This document shows positions 1 through 3,805 of a DNA stretch of 5,059 nucleotides, piece by piece. The notes beneath the pieces were generated by a model, which was not told the origin of the DNA, searched no databases, and saw only the letters and a program-made list of their open reading frames with translations. The DNA comes from Phycisphaerales bacterium (GTDB lineage Bacteria; Planctomycetota; Phycisphaerae; Tepidisphaerales; Tepidisphaeraceae), in the NCBI GenBank assembly GCA_028288905.1, contig JAQGHJ010000719.1, positions 1-5,059 of the forward strand. Direction: 5' to 3'. A program made the translations under genes and the position numbers. Numbering within the stretch: position 1 is the stretch's first letter; each line of letters starts with the position of its first letter.

Positions 1-11
1 CAGCCGGGCCT

Positions 12-50
12 CCCCCTCTCCCGGAGGGAGAGGGCGGGGGTGAGGGTGAA
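12..50. repeat. G-rich hairpin repeat at the left edge
   Basis: A perfect 9-bp stem is visible: CCCTCTCCC at 14-22 pairs with GGGAGAGGG at 26-34 around the triloop GGA. It is followed by a G-rich tail (GCGGGGGTGAGGGTGA, 34-49). Elements of this 'CCTCACCC...CCCTCTCCC' type are scattered between genes in many GC-rich bacterial genomes. There is no T-tract, so it is not a classical intrinsic terminator. A degenerate copy in the opposite orientation appears at 309-355. It sits too far from the nnrD stop (about 280 nt) to be called that gene's terminator with confidence. Confidence 0.6.
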
Positions 51-310
51 CGTCGAAACGGCCCCGAGCTAGGCAATGACCCCGCTCGACAGCGCGGGGC
101 GGGTTGTCCCCGCGGCAACCGCAAATCGATCCAACCAGTCGCCGAGTAAGACCACGACGCGCCAACATCCGGGGCGGCCGCCCGCTCCGCGTGCTCAGCC
201 CCGGCGTGGGGGCGAAGTCCTTCGCCGAACCGACCAACCGGATCTCGAACCCTGGGGCGAGCGAGCGACCCGCCGACCGACTGAGACGGGCACCGCCCCA
301 TGCCCGCGCC
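51..310. other. Intergenic stretch without a recognisable gene
   Basis: No open frame here shows protein-like composition; those that cross it are Arg/Pro-rich shadow frames. Two small dyads are visible. One is CCCCGC (80-85) with GCGGGG (94-99). The other is GGCGAAG (211-217) with CTTCGCC (220-226), separated by only 2 nt, so it is better read as a 16-bp near-palindrome in DNA than as an RNA hairpin. It lies about 85 nt beyond the nnrD stop on the minus strand, without a U-tract. No function can be assigned. Confidence 0.5.
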
Positions 311-355
311 TCACCCTTTCCCCCCCTCGCCCCCTCCCCCGCTCTCCCCTTCTAG
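309..355 (-). repeat. Degenerate G-rich repeat overlapping the 3' end of nnrD
   Basis: On the minus strand this reads as an almost pure purine run carrying GGGGAGAGCGGGGGAGG and ending in AAAGGGTGAGG. It closely resembles the tail of the element at 26-50 (GGGAGAGGGCGGGGGTGAGG), in the opposite orientation. The nnrD stop codon TGA lies inside the element's GGGTGAGG end, and the last 14 or so residues of NnrD are encoded by it. Assignment rests on visual similarity of low-complexity sequence, so it is tentative. Confidence 0.4.
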
Positions 356-1240
356 GCCCGCCTTCTCCCGCTCCCGGATCGCCGCCGGCAGGGCGTCGAT
401 CACGTCGCGGGCAAGCACACTCCGATCGCCAAGCCGGCCGCCCGCGATCTCGCCGGCGCGGCCGTGCAAATAGGCGCCAGCGGCGGCCGCGTCGAACGGC
501 TTCATCCCCTGGCCAAGCAGCGATCCGATCACCCCGCTCAGCACGTCGCCGGTGCCGGCCTTGGCCAGCGCGCTGCTCCCGGTGCGGTTTACGTACGCCC
601 GCCGGCCGTCGGTCACGACCGTACGCTTCCCCTTCAGCAGTACGACCTGCCCGCCGAACGCCCGGGCGGCGGCGACGGCCAGTTCCAGCCGGCCGGCGTC
701 GTCGGTCGGGACGACATTTCGGCCGAACAGCGGGGCGAGCCGCTTCATCTCGCCCGGGTGCGGGGTGAGGACGAACCGCCCGGCCGGCACGCCGCCGCCG
801 TCGCCCCCCGGCCACGCCCCGCCGGCGGCGATCAGGTTCAGGGCGTCGGCGTCGAGCACGGCCGGCTTGCCGGCGTCCATCAGCGCCTTCAGCCGCGCGC
901 GGGCCACCTTCGACTGTCCGAGCCCGGGCCCGACCACGAGCGCGTCCGCCTGGCCGGCCGCCTTCGCCAGCGCGGCCCGGTTCGGGCGGTCGCCGAGCGG
1001 GAGGGACACGAGCTCCGGGGTGATCGACAGGGCGAACGGCACCATCGCCGCCGGCAGGGCGAGCTGGACGAGCCCGGACCCGGCCCGGAGGGCGGCCGTG
1101 CCGGCCAAGACCGGCGCGCCGAGCATGGCGGCTGACCCGCCGACAATTAGCACCCGCCCGAACGTCCCCTTGTGCCCGTCGGCCGGGCGAAGCGGGAGGG
1201 CGGGCGGGGCGTCCACGAGCGTCAGGTCGGCGGGCGGCAT
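311..1240 (-). CDS. nnrD: ADP-dependent NAD(P)H-hydrate dehydratase (NnrD)
   Basis: Cytosolic repair enzyme of the ribokinase-like fold. The family uses ADP to dehydrate (S)-NAD(P)HX, the damaged hydrated form of NAD(P)H, back to NAD(P)H. Counting from the ATG at 1240 (309 residues), the family motifs appear in order: HKGTFGRVLIVGGS (23-36), RAGSGLV (52-58), VVGPGLG (102-108), DADALNL (130-136), TPHPGEM (159-165), VVLLKG (199-204), the nucleotide-binding GTGDVLSG with its key Asp (229-236), and AGAYLHGRAGE (254-264). This is the dehydratase domain alone; the epimerase domain (NnrE), often fused N-terminally, is absent. An in-frame TTG at 1246 would add two residues; ATG is preferred, and neither has a clear Shine-Dalgarno. 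The glycine-rich loop near 140-154 and the Gly/Glu tail after about residue 294 are unusual; the tail seems to derive from a repeat. Very confident of the family. Confidence 0.95.
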   Translation of the reverse strand: MPPADLTLVDAPPALPLRPADGHKGTFGRVLIVGGSAAMLGAPVLAGTAALRAGSGLVQLALPAAMVPFALSITPELVSLPLGDRPNRAALAKAAGQADALVVGPGLGQSKVARARLKALMDAGKPAVLDADALNLIAAGGAWPGGDGGGVPAGRFVLTPHPGEMKRLAPLFGRNVVPTDDAGRLELAVAAARAFGGQVVLLKGKRTVVTDGRRAYVNRTGSSALAKAGTGDVLSGVIGSLLGQGMKPFDAAAAGAYLHGRAGEIAGGRLGDRSVLARDVIDALPAAIREREKAGLEGESGGGGEGGKG

Positions 1241-1300
1241 TTGCAAAATGATAACGGCCCCGCGCGCCGGCCCGCGACGGTCGAAACGCCCTCACACATT

Positions 1301-1340
1301 CCTCGTGGGACGGGTTTGCAACCCGTGCGGAGTGGCCGGG
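1301..1340 (+). repeat. Palindromic repeat, copy A (outer left)
   Basis: The core is ACGGGTT (1310-1316), triloop TGC, AACCCGT (1320-1326), followed by the tail GCGGAGTGGCCGGG. The 40 bases 1301-1340 match the reverse complement of 1579-1618 at 37 of 40 positions, so copies A and A' form the outer inverted pair of the cluster. Core and tail are also related to copy C: both fit ACGGGYTTSCARCCCGT followed by GCG, three variable bases and TGGCCGG. Confidence 0.85.
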
Positions 1341-1383
1341 ACCCACGAAGCCCCGACCTTCCTCAACGGATGACGAGCGGGTT

Positions 1384-1412
1384 GCGAAGTGATACGGGCT
1401 TCCAGCCCGTGC
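1384..1412 (+). repeat. Palindromic repeat, copy C (inner left)
   Basis: The core is ACGGGCT (1394-1400), triloop TCC, AGCCCGT (1404-1410), preceded by GCGAAGTGAT. The 29 bases match the reverse complement of 1474-1502 at 28 positions. The bases that follow (GCGCGATGGCCGG) resemble the tail of copy A, so A and C are diverged members of one repeat family. Confidence 0.85.
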
Positions 1413-1473
1413 GCGATGGCCGGCGGGTTCCCAAGGCACGAGTGCGGGTGGCTCTGGCGCGCCGGCGGGGCAA

Positions 1474-1502
1474 GCACGGGCTGGAAGCCCGTGTCACTTC
1501 GC
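1474..1502 (-). repeat. Palindromic repeat, copy C' (inner right)
   Basis: Inverted partner of copy C with a single mismatch (position 1494 against 1392). Its own hairpin is CACGGGCT (1475-1482), triloop GGA, AGCCCGTG (1486-1493). The 61 bases between C and C' hold no further copy. Confidence 0.85.
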
Positions 1503-1578
1503 AGCGTAATTTGCCCACGGTCTTAGCCGCCCGAGGTGGGCGTCGTCCCCCCGTACGGGTTTGAGGGGACTCTGGGAC

Positions 1579-1618
1579 CCCGGCCACTCCGCACGGGTTG
1601 GAAACCCGTGCCACGGGG
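1579..1618 (-). repeat. Palindromic repeat, copy A' (outer right)
   Basis: Inverted partner of copy A. It forms the strongest hairpin of the four: GCACGGGTT (1591-1599), triloop GGA, AACCCGTGC (1603-1611), a perfect 9-bp stem. It begins about 22 nt past the stop of the winged-helix gene in that gene's direction of transcription, so it could act as its 3' end or protect its mRNA. No T-tract follows, so a role in termination is only inferred. Confidence 0.85.
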
Positions 1619-1640
1619 AGCCCTGCCGGGGCACCATCCG

Positions 1641-2903
1641 TTACCGCCGCCCGAGCAGCGCGGCGACCTCCATCTTCATCAGCCGGCACTGCCGGGGCGG
1701 CTTGCGGGTCAGGACGGCCAGGACGGCCGAGTTGCCGTCGTACTTCTTCAGCACCTCGGCCGCCAGCAGGTCCAACTCGTCGTCGTCCAGCGCGTCGACG
1801 AGCCGGTCGAGGTGCTGCTGCTCGGCGTTAACCCCGGCCGCCTGCGACGCGGCGGACTGGCGGGCGACGGCACTGGCGGCCTCGGCCCGGGCGCGGGCGT
1901 CGGCCTTGGCCCGGGCGTCGACCACCGATTGCGGCGTCTGCCACTGCTTCACCAGCGCGTCCCGGATGAACCCGCCCGGGTTATCGCACTTGCCCCGCGC
2001 CCGGCGGTGCCGCATCGTCTCGACCACGTCCACCACCCGCTGCATCGGGTACGCGGCCGCCAATTGGCGGGCGACCGGCCGTTCGACCCCACACTCCTCC
2101 AAAAGCACAGCAGCATCGGTCGTAGGCTCGGGAGCCGGGCACGCTAGGGGTGGGGGTGCGGCCGTCGAGCTGCTGATGTTCTTCTTTTCTGAGATGCTTC
2201 TTAATTGGGGGCCGCCGGCGACCCCACCCCGGGGGGTCCGTTGGATGGGGGTGACGGGCCGGGCGAGAACCGGCTCCGGGTCCACGGCCGGCCCGACGGG
2301 GGGTTCGAAGGCGAACCGGGAGGGGGTCGCGACCCGGCCCCCCTGGGGGTCCGCCGGCGAACCCACCCCCGTCCCATCCGCAAACCGACCGTGAGCCGGG
2401 GCCCGGACGGCCGGCAGGGTCGAATATGCCGAAGCGGGAGCTGGGGTCGGGGCGGCGTCGGCCGGCGCGTACCCCCCGGCGGCCGCGCGCTGGCGTGGCT
2501 CGACCGGGACCATGAGTTGGTACAGGTTCGACTCGTTCCGCCCGTCCGGCGTGACGCCGCCCTGCTCGATGAGGACGATCAGCCGGCTCGCCAGCAGGTC
2601 CTTCACCGCCCGTTTGATGCTCGACCGCGAGAGCCCGGCGTACTTCATCAGGGCGGCCTGCCCGATCTGGATGCGGTACTGGTTGCGGTGGTCGGCGAAC
2701 CGGACGAGCGGGATGTAGGCGGCCCGGCCGGCGTCGGACAGGCGCGCCCACGCCTCCGAGTCCACCACCCGGTTGAACAACTTGGCGAACCCGCCGGGGA
2801 CGGTGCCCTCGCCGCCGACTTGGACTGTGACTTGGTCCTCGTCGGTCTGGACGGAGATTTGATGAGTGTGGAGTTGTCCCAAGGCGTCTCCGGCAAACGA
2901 CAC
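1641..2903 (-). CDS. Winged helix-turn-helix protein, replication-initiator-like
   Basis: A 420-residue protein I recognise only by domain type. Residues about 50-132 form a winged helix resembling the HTH_36 / phage and plasmid replication-protein type: a helix with LSDAGRAAYIPLV (55-67), then QAALMKYAGLSRSSIKRAVKDLLASRLIVLI (82-112) as turn and recognition helix, then a wing ending SNLYQLMVP. A Pro/Ala/Gly-rich, probably disordered linker spans about 135-265. A second helical domain (about 270-335) carries VARQLAAAYP and the CDNPGGFIRDAL segment, like the NPxGxI end of rep-like proteins. An Ala-rich helix and an acidic stretch (LVDALDDDELDLLAAEVL) follow. The start is GTG at 2903; no ATG precedes the conserved domain and no Shine-Dalgarno is seen. 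It is transcribed divergently from the small gene at 3066. It may be a rep-like gene on integrated accessory DNA or a transcription factor; the role is inference. Confidence 0.8.
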   Translation of the reverse strand: MSFAGDALGQLHTHQISVQTDEDQVTVQVGGEGTVPGGFAKLFNRVVDSEAWARLSDAGRAAYIPLVRFADHRNQYRIQIGQAALMKYAGLSRSSIKRAVKDLLASRLIVLIEQGGVTPDGRNESNLYQLMVPVEPRQRAAAGGYAPADAAPTPAPASAYSTLPAVRAPAHGRFADGTGVGSPADPQGGRVATPSRFAFEPPVGPAVDPEPVLARPVTPIQRTPRGGVAGGPQLRSISEKKNISSSTAAPPPLACPAPEPTTDAAVLLEECGVERPVARQLAAAYPMQRVVDVVETMRHRRARGKCDNPGGFIRDALVKQWQTPQSVVDARAKADARARAEAASAVARQSAASQAAGVNAEQQHLDRLVDALDDDELDLLAAEVLKKYDGNSAVLAVLTRKPPRQCRLMKMEVAALLGRR

Positions 2904-3065
2904 AAGGGGTTGTAGGCGAGCGGTATGTCCTACCCAAATGGCGGGAGATGGCGCGACATGCGAAGGCGGCGTCGCGGTGCGACGAAATGTCCTGGAGACT
3001 TCATCTTGTGTTAGGGTCGACGTGTCGGTTGCGCCGAATGTCGTACGACGAAATGCGCAGGAGTT
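2904..3065. promoter_or_regulatory. Divergent intergenic region with short direct repeats
   Basis: This 162-bp gap separates two divergent genes and must carry both promoters, although no clear -35/-10 boxes were found. Read on the minus strand, it holds two exact copies of CATTTCGTCG (3055-3046 and 2989-2980) and two looser ones, CATTCGGCGC (3040-3031) and CATGTCGCGC (2960-2951). The perfect palindrome GTCGTACGAC (3040-3049) overlaps the first copy. Such sites could be operators for the adjacent winged-helix protein or iteron-like sites. Spacing is irregular (15, 51 and 29 bp), which weakens the iteron reading. Confidence 0.4.
3059..3063 (+). promoter_or_regulatory. AGGAG, possible ribosome binding site for the 3066 gene
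   Basis: AGGAG ends only two bases before the ATG at 3066, closer than the usual 5-9 nt. No other in-frame start lies at a better distance, and the zinc-ribbon motif begins at residue 9, so the ATG is kept. The site may be weak or fortuitous. Confidence 0.3.
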
Positions 3066-3443
3066 ATGACGGAACTCCTAGAAAAGACGTGCCTCTCTTG
3101 CGGGCGGCGGATCACGTGTCGGAAAAAGTGGGCGCGCGATTGTCCGAACGTCCGGTACTGCGGCGATGCCTGCCGCCGCAAGAAGGTGTCGGCCGGCGAC
3201 GCGGCGCTGGAGCAATCGATCCTCGACCTGCTCGCCGGCCGGGCCGTTGGGGCGACGGTCTGCCCGTCGGAGGCGGCCCGGGCGATCGACCCCGCGGGGT
3301 GGCGGGACCGGATGGAGGACGCCCGCCGGGCCGCCCGCCGACTGGTCGACCGCGGGCTGGCCGAGATCACCCAGGCCGGGCGGGTGGTCGACCCGAGCAC
3401 GGCCCGTGGCCCGATCCGGGTGCGGCTGGCGCGGAAGGGGTGA
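3066..3443 (+). CDS. DUF2256-DUF3253 fusion protein
   Basis: A 125-residue soluble protein joining two small families of unknown function; the two are known to occur fused. The N-terminal DUF2256 part (about 7-40) is a putative zinc ribbon with CLSCGRR (C9, C12) and YCGDACR (C32, C36) as likely metal ligands. The C-terminal DUF3253 part (about 48-122) looks like a small winged helix: ILDLLAGRAVGAT, then CPSEAARAI (66-74), W79 with RDRME (80-84), ARRAARRLVDRGLAEITQAG and finally DPSTARGPIRVRL. Oddly, the two tryptophans normally placed in the DUF2256 pattern (WRKKWxxxW) are both Cys here (C18 and C26), giving six cysteines; only W22 remains. The gene stands alone, divergent from the winged-helix gene and followed by GC dyads. 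No substrate or role is known; identity as this fusion is fairly certain. Confidence 0.88.
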   Translation: MTELLEKTCLSCGRRITCRKKWARDCPNVRYCGDACRRKKVSAGDAALEQSILDLLAGRAVGATVCPSEAARAIDPAGWRDRMEDARRAARRLVDRGLAEITQAGRVVDPSTARGPIRVRLARKG

Positions 3444-3444
3444 G

Positions 3445-3481
3445 GCGGCGCGTCGGGCCGCGCCGCGGTCGCGGCCGCGAC
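3445..3481 (+). terminator. Tandem GC dyads just after the DUF2256-DUF3253 stop
   Basis: Two bases past the TGA, GCGGCGCG (3445-3452) pairs perfectly with CGCGCCGC (3459-3466) across a 6-nt loop. Immediately after lies the perfect 14-bp palindrome GTCGCGGCCGCGAC (3468-3481). No U-tract follows, so this would be at most a terminator of the hairpin-only kind; position directly after the stop is the main argument. Confidence 0.4.
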
Positions 3482-3586
3482 GACGACGCGTCTTCAGTGA
3501 GGTACGATGCGTCACGCGTCACGTGGTCCCTCCGTGGTGACATTCGGTGACCCCAACGAAGTGGGTAGCGCGACGCAGGAGCAGGA

Positions 3587-3686
3587 TTCGTTTGGCGGTC
3601 GGACCGAAGGTCCACTTTCCGGGGGCAGCGGTGCGAGAGTCGCGGCACGCCCGGAGAGTGGACCTTCGGTCCGACCGCTAGGCGAA
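3587..3686 (+). repeat. Long inverted repeat, 37-bp stem with 26-nt loop
   Basis: The left arm 3587-3623 pairs with the right arm 3650-3686. A block of 22 bp (3595-3616 with 3657-3678) is perfect. Over all 37 positions, 33 are Watson-Crick and the other four (3591, 3592, 3594, 3617) are G-U pairs when read as plus-strand RNA, so the RNA stem is unbroken. Each arm contains its own short palindrome, GGACC-GAA-GGTCC at 3601-3613 and its complement at 3660-3672. The loop has a possible inner stem GTGC (3631-3634) with GCAC (3645-3648). No U-tract or transposase is seen. It may be a MITE- or REPIN-like element or a structured RNA. Confidence 0.85.
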
Positions 3687-3752
3687 CGAACGGGACAATC
3701 GTCGTCCGCGGACGTGACCCGTGGGTGCGTCGTCCGGGCGATCCTCCGCGTG

Positions 3753-3774
3753 CCCGGAAGGCGCCGTTTCCGGG
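3753..3774 (+). promoter_or_regulatory. Hairpin 31 nt upstream of the beta-propeller gene
   Basis: CCCGGAA (3753-3759) pairs with TTCCGGG (3768-3774) around an 8-nt loop that contains GGCGCC. If transcribed it would lie in the 5' leader, 31 nt before the ATG at 3806. It could be an operator, a leader structure or the remains of another repeat; nothing in the sequence decides. Confidence 0.3.
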
Positions 3775-3805
3775 GTCGTCCCTGTCCTTAGCTCGGGTGT
3801 GCCGC

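Larger units (their letters stand above)
1241..1640. other. Repeat-filled intergenic region between two minus-strand genes
   Basis: The 400 bases between the end of the winged-helix gene and the start of nnrD hold no credible gene. They are dominated by four copies of a palindromic repeat (listed separately) in the order plus, plus, minus, minus. Conceptual translations across them give peptides such as TGWKPV and RVSNPCG, which are products of the repeat rather than of a protein. The nnrD promoter should lie in about 1241-1300 on the minus strand, but no convincing -35/-10 pair was found. Confidence 0.6.
3482..3805. other. Gene-free region between two plus-strand genes
   Basis: About 320 bases without a credible gene. 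The region holds the palindrome GACGCGTC (3485-3492), the long inverted repeat described separately, the perfect 12-bp palindrome CGTCCGCGGACG (3703-3714) and a hairpin just upstream of the next gene. A 94-codon open frame crosses the long repeat, but its Gly/Arg/Ser-rich sequence, part of it encoded by the repeat arms, gives no support for a protein. The promoter of the gene at 3806 should lie here but was not identified. Confidence 0.5.

Noticed and set aside
195..1439. A 414-codon minus-strand open frame longer than nnrD itself
   Set aside because: It lies in another frame over nnrD and is Arg/Gly/Pro-rich with no family motif, while the nnrD frame has all hallmark motifs. High GC makes such long shadow frames common.
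1301..1618. Possible CRISPR array or tandem repeat array
   Set aside because: The copies alternate in orientation, differ in sequence and have unequal gaps without unique spacers; no cas gene is present.
1363..1689. A 108-codon minus-strand open frame between the two minus-strand genes
   Set aside because: Its peptide (TGWKPV, RVSNPCG) is the translation of the palindromic repeats, and it overlaps the end of the winged-helix gene in another frame.
1981..2937. A 318-codon minus-strand open frame over the winged-helix gene
   Set aside because: Its composition is Arg/Pro/Gly-rich without domains, whereas the overlapping frame 1641-2903 has a recognisable winged helix.
2866..3069. A 67-codon plus-strand frame that ends with a TGA overlapping the ATG of the 3066 gene, as in translational coupling
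   Set aside because: It starts inside the opposite-strand gene, has no recognisable sequence features and spans the presumed divergent promoter region; the overlap is probably chance.
3587..3686. Insertion sequence with terminal inverted repeats
   Set aside because: Only 26 bases separate the arms, so there is no room for a transposase, and no flanking target-site duplication was evident.
3507..3791. A 94-codon plus-strand open frame across the long inverted repeat
   Set aside because: Part of the peptide comes from the two repeat arms and the rest has no protein-like pattern.
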